The notes beneath the pieces are model-generated. The model had not been told where the DNA came from. It did not search any database and saw nothing but the letters and a program-made list of their open reading frames with translations. Shown here piece by piece: positions 25,688 through 38,956 of a stretch of DNA of 64,000 nucleotides. The translations under genes were made by a program, and so were the position numbers. Where the stretch lies: NCBI RefSeq assembly GCF_963662255.1, contig NC_085052.1, positions 34,792,654-34,856,653 on the forward strand, given 5' to 3'. The first letter of the stretch is position 1, and each line of letters begins with the position of its first letter. Source of the DNA: Cinclus cinclus. Lineage: Eukaryota > Chordata > Aves > Passeriformes > Cinclidae.

Positions 25688-27974
25688 GGATGCACTTTAT
25701 TGTGTTGTGGTTGTATTCAGTGATTCAGGAATGCATCTCAGTGTTCATTGTGCAGAACAGCTACACTAAGCTTGCATTATGGAAGGTGGTAGTCTGAGGT
25801 TACTGCAGTTCTGCACTGCCACAGCTTTATGTGCTCTACTGGTCACTTGTTTTTTGTCAAAATGCACACTTCTGCTCATGTCAGATACAAAGTGTTGGGT
25901 GCAATCTGGGCTAATCAGATTAGGTAATGTAATAATGCAGTAATTTTCATCTTTGTGGCTACTGAAATGCTCTTAGTCTGGACTCTGAGAGTCAAGAGCT
26001 AAGGGTCTCCCTAGTAAGGCTTGTTTGTAGAGCCAAGATCACCCTCCCTTTAACTTTGTCCCATTGCTACATCTTTTAGTATGTTAAAAAAACAGCACTT
26101 GATGAGTAGCAATTCTGTGTATGGTAAGGCCAGGTGTCAGCACGGAAGCATTGATAGCATTAAGTTTTGGATTTTTGACCAGGCTCTGTTTCACATCACT
26201 TTGGACAGTTCTGGCCATTAAGATGGTGATCTGGGCAGTTGAAGTCACTGAAACTGAAAAATGCACAGTAAATACTTGGGCAAGGAGTAATGGAATGATG
26301 CAGATTTCTGTCTTATCTCTCTTGATATAATTTGTTTTACATCAATGGTTTAAAGTTCTGGTTCAGTTTATTACCACTTTTCCAGTCCATGTAGCATGTT
26401 TGCAGATGAAAACATCACAGAAATTGCCAATTACGTATTGGCCCTTAGCATAGCTATGGAGATGGTGGGGGAAAAAGCACAAACCAACAAGACACTATTC
26501 AGAGACTTAAGATTAAATTTAATGTTTTCATGCTGGCCTTTTGGCACCTGCAGTAGCAAAATACCATGCCTTGCTTTTTGTAGGAGAATAAACATAATAA
26601 TCTAAGTAGAGATGTATGCACTTAATTACAGTTCCAACAGGAAGGTAGGTTACACTGTGGATTTAAATAACTTTTATATCAGGTTTGCTTCAGGATAAAT
26701 ATGAATTTGCCAAAATTAAAGTGGTGAAGATCCCTCTTTGTTATTGTCACCTCGTTTGTAAGTAAATGGCCTTGAAGTTTTCCCCTTTTTGTCAAGAGTA
26801 AGAGCTGGATCTGTCTCACTGAGCACGCAAAGTTTGTTTTTGCTGGTGCAACTCTTATCTGTTAATGACCCACCTGGAAATTCTGTCAAAACCATCATAC
26901 TGCTTTGCCCTCACTGGGACAGCCCTCTACTTTTCCCTGCTCTTTCTTTTAGACTCTTTTTCTTCCATAACATTATGGTAGTTGACATTTCAGCAGTGTA
27001 GGGATGTATCTTGTGGAGGAGTAGGAGGTTTAGTTGTGCTGCTTACTAAAATGGGTATTTTTAAATGGAAGTAAGGGCAAGAACTATTTGCAGCAATTTA
27101 GATACATCTTTACTTACTATGAGGTATTCTTTGGGAAAACACAGCATTATTTGCCTTTAATTACTGTTGAACTAGTGTGCTTCTAGTGTTTTCTTAATTG
27201 ACTTCAGAAATTTCTGTGCTCACCCATAGTAACCTGTTTCTAGGTCAGTATAGGCTTAGGGTTTTTTTTTTTTTCACTACAAATTTGAGTTCATTGACAT
27301 TTAACTGGTTTGCTTAATTCACTGATCATTTCGTGCTGTGATACCATCTTCAGTTTTTTGTTGTCAGCTTTGACTGCCTGGAATGAGAAAAGACAAGAAA
27401 ATATCCTCCTTTATGACTTTAATACTCTCCTTTTATATTACTTTTGAAAGCATTGAATTACACTATTTCAGAGCTGATCCCTGTGGAAATGCTGGCTTAC
27501 AGAGTTGGGAAGACTGTCTGCTTGTTCCTGCCCCTTGTTTTATCTTTTGTAAGAAGTAACACCAGTAAATATGTCATTTATCCTATGCCATCTCAGAGCT
27601 CTCCGGGAATAGCAGTTGAAAGGCTTTTGGAAATCTAGTGTACACTTACCAGCTGCAGTGCTTAGCTCACTCTTCACTGGTGCCTCCAGTTTGTGATACA
27701 CATCTTGCTACTCTACTACAGAGCTACTTGGACTCTTCTTAATTATTTGGTATTCCTTTATACAGTAGTTTATACCAGTTTGCCATCAGAAATACTATAT
27801 ACACTGTGATAATTTATAAAAGATTTGTGTTAATCATAAAAGTATTGGGGTTTCTATAAAGCAGAATACTAAGGTCTGAAGTGAAGCAGGGACATTAGAT
27901 AGAGAAAAATATATTATTAAATCATTCTGTTTTAAATACCCCTGTTATGCTAAATAACTTGTATCTACTACCAG

Positions 27975-28027
27975 TTTGCAAAATCAGACTTTCTGATAGT
28001 CTGATAGATTTTGCAAAATCAGACTTC
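27975..28027. repeat. Short direct repeat (TTTGCAAAATCAGACTT twice, 35 bp apart)
   Basis: The 17-mer TTTGCAAAATCAGACTT occurs at 27975-27991 and 28010-28026, with a CTGATAG doublet in the spacer. Consistent with a small local duplication. Confidence 0.85.
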
Positions 28028-31000
28028 CTGCCTTCAGTTGATCCTTGCTGCCTATCTACAAAGACCAGACTTGCTGACTTTTGCTGGTTATCTATGAGAC
28101 TAACACCCAGAGACTTTATGGGTCCTTTTTCGACCGCCACTGCTTACCTGGCAAAGTTATGACAGCAAAAAAAGCAAAAATTATTGATTACAATGAGAGA
28201 CCATAGTATAGGAAGAGGCTGCAAACCAAGGTTCAACAGAGCGTGGAGTGGGCAGTGACCCCTAATGTTCCCCAGCGCTGCTTGCTCCACTTATATCAAA
28301 TAAAGCAATCTAAATTTTGCTAAATATCAAGGTTTTTTGTTTCGCATTTATAACATAGATCTTTCTGATTTCCCTGATTCATCCCAGCCGCCTCCAAAGT
28401 TACCACCATGGTAATCCGTTTGTTTTTACTCTGTTATTAAGATAAATAGATCTTGATAGGCTGCATGTCACAATGAATAGCTCGTCGAGTCATTTTCAGT
28501 TTTCTTTAGAGGAATGTCTTCTTCCTGGAGATTTGTTGATGTCATGGTATCCATTTTGTTTTGATTGAAAATGTTGCATTGTCTCCTGCATGCCTTGGAT
28601 GTCCATACCTGTATTCTTGCCTCAGAAGTAGTTTACAGTCCTGATACACTGCTTTAAATGCAAATTGTTCTTGCAGCACTCCTGGCATAGACTTCAGGGC
28701 AAATGTTTTCACAGTGTGTTAAACTTGTTAGGCAGTGGGTGTGTTCTTAGGGACTCATTGGTTATGGGTGTCATGTCCTAGCCACCAGATCTGACCATGT
28801 GTCACAGGCTGATTTTGGGAACCACTCTGTCCCATGAAAACCTGCTGTTTGAAATTAGTATGTTCTGAATCAAGGTTTTCTGCCCTTGCTGGTGAGGTTA
28901 TAGGAACATTTTAGTGGTGAACTTTTGGGGAGCTGTAGAGGGTAAGAGTGAATCGGATGTGTGAAGTCACTGAGTGAGTAGGCAGGACTAGGGAGCTGGG
29001 TAGTGCAGTTCAGCAGTGGACTTGGCATTTAGATGACTTGAGGTTTCTGTTCAGAAACTGAAATTTCATATTGAATTCCTGCTCTGTTCTTACTGAATTT
29101 TGGTAGGTTGTTGCTATTTGTTAGCTCCAACATTTGTTTCTCATCACAAGCTTTGCAAACTACTGGCATCTTCCTCTGAAGTTTTGAAAGCCTTATGCTT
29201 TTGGAATTAATTTTGTACGGGATCTGGCTGAGCTGAGATTTGGCAGCCTTTGAAGGATGCTCTAAAATGCATGGGTTTGATGCATATTTGGATTAATTTT
29301 TTGTGTGTTTATTTCCTAACAGGCTGCTTGCTGATGGCTTTCCAGCTGCAGCTGTGGCAGTAGCTTTTAGTGGTTTTGTGCAGCTTTGTAGGAATCGATT
29401 TGCTTGCTTTTTGTAATGAAGCCTACATGAAACATACACAAGGGTCCCCAGACCTGGTATGAAAATAAGCACAACCAAATGGTAAGGGAAGATTTTGGTC
29501 AGTGGCATTAAGAGTTTAAGGTGACAATCCTGCTGTGGTGCAGAATTGGAGCTATCTTTCAAGGATGAGATACAAAATCTTTATCTGGGATAGCAGGTTC
29601 CAGTTGTGCTGTAGTTCTGAAACCGGAGCGTGCTTTTATTGTGGGAGGCAGCATGTCAGATCTGTCTGTTCTTTCAAAATGGAGCATGAGAAAACAGACT
29701 TGCCTATGTGTACAAGATGAGCAAAAGCTGACTGTTGAATGTGACGTGCTCCCTGAAGGTCCCCTTTTGTGAGCCTGTTTCAAGCAGTAGTATATCAGTG
29801 AGGTTTTCTTGATAATCCAAAGGCAGCCTACCTTTGGAACCTCCACATGTGCTTGTTTGCTACAACGCTGGGAACCCTTAGCACTCTGGGGGGGGAAAAA
29901 GCAAGTGTGAAATCAAAGAGAGTGCTAGCTGAGTATGTGGGGTACACAAGTCTGACTTATGCCTTGGCTTCTGTTGCCCATAAATCTGATGCCTCAGATT
30001 TGGTCCCACAGATTTGGTGGATGGTAGTGTAATAAAGCTTAAAACCAACCACACCTCCCAAACTCTGAAACGCAAAAAAAGTTGAAAACAAACCGGCAGC
30101 ATCTGTTTTTCACCAAGAGTAAGAATGTCACCAGCTTAGATTTCAGTGGGAGAACTGAGCTAATGAAGAGGCAGCTTTTCTCTGTAAGGGAGAGGTAACT
30201 TTTCAACAGCAAGCAACACAATTTGTAAAGGAGTATTCACCAGGAAAACTGACAAGTTTGTCACAGCTTAAAAGTTACCATTTTTGTAGGGAGACTTGGG
30301 AGTTTCCTAGCCCAATTATTTCTTGTCAGTGAAATGTTTTCTGTTAACACTTGCCCCTCTGTGCATGGGTTGTTGTGTAAGAAGTATTATTAGGTGTTGA
30401 GCACATGCTTACTGTAGAAGGTACAAAGCTGCAACAACAGAGTATTATGATAAAGTCAGTATTTTCACCTGAGCAATTACCTAAGAGTGGCAGATAGCAA
30501 TTATCTTTTAACAATATTTTATAGACCAATGAACTAGCCAACATTTAACATAATAGTCTGCTTTGTTGCACACACTGTGAAACAGGTAACACCAAAGCTC
30601 TCCAGTTTTACACCCCTGATTTTGCAGAAGGAAATAGATGATATATTATCATGTTTGTTAATTCTCCCCTCTCCCCTCCAGAGGAAATGAAGTCTTTTGA
30701 AGGGGACAAATTATCCAAACCTTCCAGCTGATGCAAAGATAGACATTGAATATTTCTCAGTAATTACAATTTCTTCTTATGTTTTTTTGGCCCAAACTGG
30801 GAGGATTGCTAGCTCTTCATTCTGTAGCATCTGCCCTGAAATTGAGCTAGGTTATCAGCTACGCATTGATTTCTAAGATAAGTGCTATGAACTATTTCCC
30901 TGTAATCTGGCTACTGTTCCAAAGACTTTTCGTTTCCAATGAGATAAGTGTCAGTGTAATTCCTGGCATAAACTAATTCCTTCTGTTAATCCCTTACTCA

Positions 31001-31336
31001 GAGAACATTGCTTTTGCCATTTTAGACTTAAAGATATATGATTTATCAAGGCCTTTCTGGGTTTTTAGGAGATATCTTCATGAAATTAGGCAGTCTTTTA
31101 GCTAGATTTGGATTCTGAATGCAGAATTTAGAAAGCAACAATAAATTTTCCATTTCCCAGCTGTAGAAGGGCAGAAAACAAATTTATTTATGACCTGCTT
31201 AGGGCCAGTTCATATTTCACCTAGGACAATAAAGGTACAGGCTTTAGTTCTTCTCTTTTGGCAGAGCACGATATGGAAAATTGAATCTCAGCTTCTGTGG
31301 TGCTGAGAATACAGTTTATTTTTTCTTTTTTTTCCC

Positions 31337-31355
31337 TTTTTTTTTTTTTTTTTTT
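31337..31355. repeat. Poly-T run (19 T)
   Basis: A 19-T homopolymer following an interrupted T-rich stretch (31318-31333). No element attached to it is recognised. Confidence 0.9.
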
Positions 31356-32640
31356 GCAACTTCTTTCTGCTTTAGTTAATTGAGTGTTTAAGCAGCTCTG
31401 TGTGGAAACTGGGCAGGCAGGTGAGGCACAAAAGACCAAGCAAAGGCTTGTGGATCATTTTTTTTTATGTGACACAGTCCTCTGCTTCTATGCTGAAGGA
31501 GAATGCTCTCGTGTATTTCAGAACTCTCCCACAAATGCTTCCAGCAGGCTGCTGCAAAACTAATGACAATGACAAAATAAAGGAGCACATTGCCAGGAAA
31601 AGTCTCCCACCTCTAGTTCATTCCTGGAAGGAGCAGCCTCCCAGAATTTTTACCTGAGGTTTATAGAAGTGGTGGAAAGGGGAACTGTCTCCTGTACTTT
31701 TTGTGAGGGAGTGCTCTGAGGAGAACACTGAGTGCTGTGGCTGTGCAGTGTGGTGGAAATGAAGGGAACAGGCCCGGACTGACTATAAAGAAAATGGTTA
31801 TCCTCTGTATTTTTTGAACTGGCTGCCACATACTAAAGGAAAGTGTGACAGGATTTTGTAAGGCAAATAATTCTCCTTTATCCAGTAGCTAAAATGAAGA
31901 GTGAAAAGTGATGATTACGTCTGAGATAACAAGCTCAAAAGAAAAGTCTAAGTTAAGGCTGCCAGTCGGTGGCAAATGTTCTGAACAATTGTATGTCAGT
32001 CTGTAAAAGTCCTTGCTGACGTGCAGGAGGCGTGTTCCACTCATCTGGGGAGCCTGGTCTGCCCATGTCCTTTTTGGCTGGCTGTTCTTGTTGTTCTTCC
32101 CTTTCTCTCACATTATCCTAAAACCATTGTGGTTGGAATGGATACGAAGGTCTGGTCTGTCCTGCTGCTCACAGCTGCATCTGTATTGTATTCAGACCAA
32201 GAATAGCCAAGAGGAGTTCTTTATTCCAGGGAATCCCATTATCCCTGCAGAGATTCCCCATCTCTCCTGCCCAGTCCTCAGCAGCTTCATTTTGACTGTT
32301 ACTGCTCATTTGCCAGCCTCCTACTTAAAAAGTGAAAAACCAGAGTCAATTAACTCGTTAATGCAGAATTAAGGTTACGTGGCAATGCTTTTTCAGTATT
32401 CTGCATTCACTAAAATTTAGTGTTGTCAGAGGAGTGTTGCTGATTACTTCATGACTTCTTGGATCTGTCTGGAAGCGCTTTATTTAAAGTATTTCTACCT
32501 AATACTAATATTAACTACTTTTTGGAGCAATTTAACAAAGCTGGGGGTATAAAGCAGGTTAGTTGAAGTAGGACTTGTTATGGAAGAGGAAATGGGGGAC
32601 TACTTGTCAGTCCTCACATTTGTGAGCAGATTTAGGAGAT

Positions 32641-32742
32641 TATAGAATCATAGAGGGGTTCTGGGCTGGAAGGGACCTTGAAACCCATCTAGTTCCAGGC
32701 CCCTACCTCAGGCAGGGGCACTGTCAGCTAGAGCAGGTTGCA
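32641..32742 (-). mobile_element. CR1 LINE 3'-end fragment, antisense
   Basis: On the + strand it begins with the reverse complement of the CR1 terminal octamers (ATAGAATCATAGAG), then GGGCTGGAAGGGACC, CATCTAGTTCCAGGCCCCTA, GGCAGGGGCACTGTC and CTAGAGCAGGTTGC. All are hallmarks of the avian CR1 3' end. It is truncated after about 100 bp. Relatively well preserved compared with the 13264-14060 copy. Confidence 0.85.
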
Positions 32743-34376
32743 AATGTAGCATCAGAATTCTAATGTAAATAACTGCACATTGAATTTGAGACAGAAAAAG
32801 GTTTCCTAGTCTAGTTTTCCTAGAAGAAGATTTGCTGCCTTATGTTGGCCAAATAGCATTCTGGTCGTTGTTATCAGGGGTTAATGTGGTCAAATGAAGG
32901 TTGAAGGGGTTTATTCCATTGTACTTCAAGAAGTTGAAGTTAATGAATTTGTTAAGAAGGTAAATCATCTTGGAAGAAATTTGCTGGTTTGGGTCGTAGC
33001 TACTTTGGTGAAGAGAATGCTCTTCTAGGAGACAGTTGTTATTAACATCATGATTATCTGGGTTATCAACATTACAGTTACCTAGGTTCATAGCTGAGAC
33101 ATGTCTAGTCTGGAAAATCTGTGATGTTCATTCTGGAATTCCTTAACAGTTGAAAAGGAGCAGGAGGACATATTGCAATGCAGCTTGTGGTTACAGTGAT
33201 TTGTAAGGATTAAACAAGAATGGTCTATTTTATTTACTGTCCATTGTCTCCTCTTTCCTGCCCTGCTACCATTTCCAGTTCCTTGTTTTTCCCTTCTGGT
33301 CCTACGGAGTAAGCAGCAGGTTGCAAAGCATTAATACATAAAAAACTTTATGTTGCCTCTGTACATTTTCAAGGGATAGTATGAACCATCCCCTGTTAAG
33401 TTCAGAATGAAAACTGAGCTAAGCATTCTTAGGTGATTGTAGCCAGAGAAGAGGAACGGGCACTTCTGAGGCCCAGGTCCTTGCAGACCTTTACATGTGT
33501 ATGTGGAGGATGAGGTGGATTGTCCCAAGATACGAGGTTGTCCCTGTGTCTTCAGCTGACACAAGAAGGATTGAAGAGGACTGGGCCAAATGAAGGGGCT
33601 GGGGTGAAGCTCTGTGAGTGCGTGTCACCCCTGCGTGTTTCTGCCTTGGGCTTGCAGCCCAGGGGACAGCTGAAATCTGGAGATGGACAAGTGACCCCTG
33701 CCCAGCTAGATAGGTTGACATTTTTGCTTCTTCTGGCTTCCCTTTCCCCCTGTCCTATCCCAGTGTTCATGCTTCTTGTCTGCTTCTTGTCTGTGCTCTC
33801 TCCAGATCCTTACCTAGCTCCAGGTTGGCTTGTGGGCTTCTACAGAGAACTTCCCTGTTTTCAGAGCTCTCTGAGCTTGGCTTGTGTACAACTTTAGGAG
33901 AGGCGAGGCACTCAGGGATGCTGAGAGTCTAAGCTGGTGCTTCCTTCATTTCAGAAAGGTCCTGGAATACACCTGGATGCTGAATGGGGAAGCTGACAAT
34001 CCAGAAACCTGTCTGTAGGTGACTTTTGTGCCCACAAAATAGAGGGCATTGATTGAAGCAGTTAGCATCTCAAACCAACCAAGTCTTATTGTATCATGTT
34101 GAAAGGAATGAGGGTAAGAAATTAAATTCTGCAAAGGATTAATATTACTGTAGCATTCTCACTCATGCAGGGAGAGAAATTTTCTGTAATCTGAAACCTT
34201 TCTCAGCTAGTTAAACTGATAATTTTGGGCTGCCAACTCTGTAATTAGTAGGTACTTCTTTGAGACATATTCTTGCACTTTTTCTGTTTTGTGGGTGGTG
34301 TGGCAGAGAATTTTGGGTGGGTTTGATTTTACTGTGTGGATTGCGTTGTTTTTCTTGATGGGGTTTTTAATGAGAG

Positions 34377-34430
34377 TTTTTGTTGTTGTTGTTGTTTTTT
34401 TTGTTGTTGTTTGTTTGTTTGTTTGTTTTC
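34377..34430. repeat. (TTG)n/(TTTG)n simple repeat
   Basis: Tandem TTG units followed by a T-run, further TTG units and then TTTG units. A plain microsatellite. Confidence 0.9.
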
Positions 34431-35198
34431 CTAGCTTACCATGAGTTTAGATACTGGCATTTTAGATTCATTCATGCATATATATGAATGAAAATGAACT
34501 TTAAGGAGAAGCTGCCAACTCAGCCAATGCTTTGTTCACCCTAAGGTAAAATTTGGAAGAAATACGCACCTCAGTTAGTATTTTCCTGGAACAGAACTGA
34601 AGCCAGTATTTCAGATGACAGGTTGAAGTTTCTAAAAAAATGAAGTATTCTGTCACTTTTCCCTCAAAAATCATCTGCAGGGACTTGCACAGATAATGAT
34701 AGATCCTGAAGAACATTGCCTAGAGGGGTACCTTTATGCTATTCCCTCTTTTCTCTCCTCACAGTCATCTTCCATCCTTTTTTTTCTGTTGTCTTCTAGC
34801 TTTTAGCTTGCAGCCTCCAGCTTACTGTTAGAGACAGACACCATATTTCTGTCTTGTGTCCCATGGTCCTGGAAACTCAGATTTTACCTTTTTCTCAAGT
34901 TAACCTATTGTTTCCTGGACCACTCTGGCAAATTTTGTGGACATGTTCCTTCAGGAAAATCTATCCCATTAACAAGAGGCACACAGGTTAACTCCGGAGG
35001 CTTCTCATGGATGGGTTTGATCTTTCTTGGTGTCACAATTCCCCTTTCACAGGGAGGTTGTAGTTACAGTGCTGAAAAAGGTTGCTACAAAAGGAAAAAT
35101 AAATTCATTTTCTCTAGCACCTAGAAACTACAGCGTTTGCACCCACTTGTCTGCATCAATTAATTTCTCGTCTTCACCGGTGTCCTGGGGTGACTTTG

Positions 35199-36025
35199 TG
35201 TTGGAGTGTGAAAAACAGAGGCCTCTCTCAGTCCCTCAGAACAGATCACAGGCTTTGAACTAAAATCTTTAAAAAAATTAACGTACATTAAGCCACACAG
35301 ACATGTAGAAGAAGTGTAAGCTTTAGCTTTAGGTAAGTAGAAATATTAAGTTGTATAGATATGAAGGAGAAGTAGAAGTCTTAGTTTTAAGTAAGAAAGG
35401 ATATGGTTTAAGTGCCTTAAGAAAGTAAAAAGCCTAGAAAGTAGTGTAAGGAGCAAGCTTTGGTGAGAATTCAGAAACTTAGTTCTAGACATAATGGAAA
35501 CATAGTAAAAACCTTGCTTGCATTTTTAGCTAGAACAAGATAGAACCACTTGTGTAAATAGCTATGCTGTTTGCATGAATTGTGTAAGGATTAACACCAC
35601 TTTTGTACTATAGAGCTGGAGTTCTAATATGTTTATTAGAAATGCTTCAGGTTTGTGTTTGTAGCTCATTGGGAAATTTGTAAATAAAAATCCATGTACT
35701 GGAGTGAGAGTGCTCACGCCCTCTCTTCCTTCTCCACCATCATCACTACCACCACAAGAAGAGAAGAACAGAAGAAGAAAGACCAGGGAGCTTCTGCCTC
35801 TTCTCAAGACTGTAGCAGGCTGCAGCTTCAACCTCTGCTCAGGATTTGGTACCAGGCTGCAGCTCCTGCTTCTGTTCAGGACCCTATACCAGAAAGCTTT
35901 TAGCACAGACTATAACACTTGGGACTCTGTCTTTGAGACTGATGTGTCTCTACAAGTAAACAACTTTACACCAACCAACAGCTGCTCTTGCCTCTTGGAA
36001 GACCTAACCCATAGCAATCTCGACA
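35199..36025 (+). mobile_element. Nested LTR inserted into the 35181-36645 LTR
   Basis: An 827-bp insert beginning TGTTGGAGTG and ending ATCTCGACA, giving near-complementary TG...CA termini (TGTTG against CGACA, 4 of 5). It is flanked by CTTTG (35194-35198) and CTTAG (36026-36030), a 5-bp target-site duplication with one mismatch. The orientation follows from AATAAA in GTAAATAAAAATCC at about 35681-35694. The left half is A/G-rich with repeated AGTAGAAG/AAGTAAGAA-like units; the right half is C/T-rich. No coding remnant is recognised; the overlapping short ORFs are chance. Confidence 0.6.
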
Positions 36026-36553
36026 CTTAGGATGTTTGTATGCTCAATTGTCTGTTCTGTTTGTATTGGATATTGAGTTCTGCAGCTTTAATGCTGGTTC
36101 TGAGAGGGAAGAGGGAGAGAAGAGGTGCAGAGTTTATCAGAAAGTGCACTTGCTCCCTGGAATCCTTCACACAGACTGTGCTGTCCACAGCGGACAGCAG
36201 GGGAGAGCTCTCCTTTGCTCTTAGTTTCTGACTAGCTAAGGCAGAGAAGTTCCCTGGACTGTGTTCAAACCTGCTCTGGACTGAAAACCCAGAAGAGCAC
36301 CGGGAGCTCACACCTGTGGCCCTCCAGGCCTGGCCTGGGCTGCAGCATTTCCCAGTGCCAGAGGGACTGAGAACAGCCTGAGTGAGCCAGGCTGCAACCC
36401 ACGGGAGGGACTCTGCTGAATTTGTCATCTCTTTGGAACGGCGAGAGGTTTTGCTGTTTAGTATTGTTCATTTTTGTGCTAGGAAGTGCTTTGCCCATTA
36501 AATAAACAGGCTTTTTCCACTTCTCTCACAGGAAATATTTTCCTGAACCAGAA

Positions 36554-36570
36554 GGGGGGGGGGGGGGGGG
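36554..36570. repeat. Poly-G run (17 G)
   Basis: A 17-G homopolymer inside the LTR U5 region. A 10-C run follows at 36694-36703. Both are slippage-prone and may be length-inaccurate in an assembly. Confidence 0.9.
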
Positions 36571-36719
36571 TGGTGCCTGAATTTGTTTCCTAGAGGGACC
36601 CAGTTTGAAGGTGTCCTCTCAAATTTGCCCTAAACCAAGATAACAGGTGATGTGCTCAAATTCTTCCCCATGCTCAAAATGGAGAAACTATTTCCCCCCC
36701 CCCTTACATCAAGTCTGAA

Positions 36720-37330
36720 GTTTCCTGTGGTTTCCTGCAGAGCAGTTGCCTGTTGGTGCATTTGTCCAGCTTGTTGGGGTTGGTGTGGGTGTCAGCCCTT
36801 GTCCTCTGGACTATGAGCCCGGTGGGCTGCCTGGCCGTGTCGCCTGCGGAGTGCTCTGTGTCTGACCTTAAATGCTCCCAGCTCCTCCTCCCCCTTCCTG
36901 AGGAGCAGCTGTCCTAATGTGCTGTTCATCTTTGTGTGCCGCCTGCTCCTCCGTGAGCCTGCGGGGCTGACTCCTTCTGCGGCTCTTCCCCTGCCCAGGC
37001 AGTGCCTCCCTCACCGCCCTTGGGGAGCCTGGGGACGCTGGCACAAGTGTCCTTCAGGTCAGGGATAGCCAGAGCACTGACCCGCCCCCAGAGCCACTCC
37101 ATCTCTGAAACCGATCCGTTTGGCCATGCTTGATTTACCCAGAGCTGTTAATCAGTAGTTTGTTCCTAATAATCTTCTTGTCCTTCTGGTGCCTGGAAAT
37201 GTTTTCCTCGAGGTCTTGCTCCATAATTTTTACAGGAACTGAGGTGAAGCTTTTGCCCATGGCTTTCTGGATGCTCCTTGCCTTTTAAACTGGACAATAG
37301 ACACTTCAGTGCTTCTTATGTTATGGCTCT
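36720..37330 (-). repeat. GC-rich block, possibly an old antisense CR1-like repeat
   Basis: About 36730-37110 is GC-rich with roughly a dozen CpGs, unlike the neighbouring intron. The following part (CCTCGAGGTCTTGCTCCATA, then CAGGAACTGAGGTGAAGC, then GGATGCTCCTTGCC) resembles, from memory, the antisense of an internal portion of avian CR1-type repeats. Similarity is diffuse and the boundaries are guesses. No splice-bounded ORF was seen, so an exon is not proposed. Confidence 0.3.
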
Positions 37331-38956
37331 GTGTGTCCAAACTGGAGCATTTCAGAGGTGTGAGTGCATTTGGCTAAATACCAGATAATTGGGAACCCTG
37401 CCTGTTGCACCACCCTTGGTATGAGGCAGAATCACGGTGTTGGCAGAGAGATTAGCAACAAACAGTATTAGAAATTACCATTTAGTTTCTTAGATTTGGC
37501 AGATGAAGAATGTTTAGTTAATACAGTTAGAGAAGAAAGGATGTGTAATTTCCATGTTGTAACTAATTATTTTTCTGCACTTTTCTATTAATTCAGAAAT
37601 TCTTCTATTGAAATTGCCAGGAACTTTGGACATTAAGTGATTACCAGTGATTTTATTTCTGAATAGTGACTAAGACACTGTCTTGCTTGTAGAATATAGA
37701 TACTTTATAACCATATCTGCAAGTGCTGAGGAAATGTTATTTCATAAAATTGCTGATGGAGATTCAGCCTTGAGCATTGTGTGAATTTCAGTATGTAGCA
37801 AAAAGGTCAGAATTAGATTAACTCGGGGTTGGATTTTTTTTTTGTTTGATGTTGGTTTTTTGGTTTTTTTTGTTTTGTTCATTTGGGTTCTTTTTCTATC
37901 TGAATAGAGAAAGAACAGGGAGTTGTTTACTGGGACTTGTACTTTCCACTTGGTTGCTTTGTTCTCTTAACTTTGGCACTAAAACTTGCTAAATCTAGGT
38001 ATGGATGTTCTTACTATTTATTTGATGTCAGATATCTTTCTGGAGTTCATCAAAGCATTGAGTCTCTGGGAGCATGTCTTTTGCCATACTAAATAGTGCC
38101 ATTATTGGAAAACCTGGAATCCTTTCCTGATGAGCACCTCTGAGATACCCTGCCCAGGGAATAGGAGTTTTCTGAAAGGAAGCTGACTTTTTGTACAAAG
38201 TTTCTATACTTTCATTTTATCATGCTAACAGATGAGAAAAGATAGGAATCATTTTTTGGCTAGACTATCACTGCATACATTCCTAATTTTATGATTTAGG
38301 GCTTGCAGAAAAGAATGTTTTATTTTTCTGTCTTGTCTTCAGGAGACCAAATTGAGTTTTATAATGCCTTTTCATGTACTAAATTATTTAAATTTCTAGT
38401 AATTATTTTTCTTTTCTTTTTTTTCATAATGTCTCCATTTAGTTCACAATTTTTTTTCCAGCTGAGCAGAGAAACTTTAATTAAAGTGCTTCAAGTGAGG
38501 TGTTATCAGTGCCAAGTGGAGTGGAAGGCCATCACCTGTCTTTTTCTTAGATGACATACAGAGGAAGAGCTATAGATTTTGTCCCAGAGACAGTCTGAGT
38601 CATGGCTTTGTCAGACACCTTTATTAGTCATTGGTTAGCTCAGCTGAGATATGATTTTTGGGCATTTTTGGCTAACACCAAAATCCCAGAGGGAAAGCAG
38701 AAGGTGCAGTGCACTGCTCGTGATAATTGCTGTGGCAACCTGACAATTTCCTTAAACATCTATCAGTCCACTGTTACAGTTGACTCTTCTGCTAGACATT
38801 GACTCATGACAAAGAGATGGTCCATCATCCTAATCTTCCTTTACTGCACTTGGCCAAAAATCAAAAGTTGACCTAATGCATTTCGTAGAGGAGGAGGAGA
38901 TATCTGTGAGAAAGACAGAGCTTTAAACAATCTCAGCTGGACTGTGATCAGTGCTG

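Larger units (their letters stand above)
35181..36645 (+). mobile_element. Solo LTR of an endogenous retrovirus, split by a second LTR
   Basis: The host LTR starts TGTCCTGGGGTGACTTTG at 35181-35198, is interrupted by 35199-36025 and resumes with GATGTTTGTATGCTC. It continues through a GC-rich U3 to a polyadenylation signal in TTAAATAAACAGG at about 36499-36511, and ends near CCAAGATAACA at 36645. Without the insertion it is about 630 bp. The start, the AATAAACAGG box and the end resemble, from memory, a common songbird ERV LTR family. The flanks (ACCGG and GGTGA) show no clean target-site duplication, so the outer ends are tentative. A G17 run (36554-36570) lies in U5. No gag, pol or env remains. 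Confidence 0.6.

Noticed and set aside
25345..25695. 116-codon antisense ORF
   Set aside because: Starts inside a poly-T/T-G tract giving a run of Lys, then continues through unremarkable intron. No recognised domain.
35562..36498. Several 60-130 codon frames on both strands
   Set aside because: They fall entirely within the nested LTR sequences, which are non-coding.
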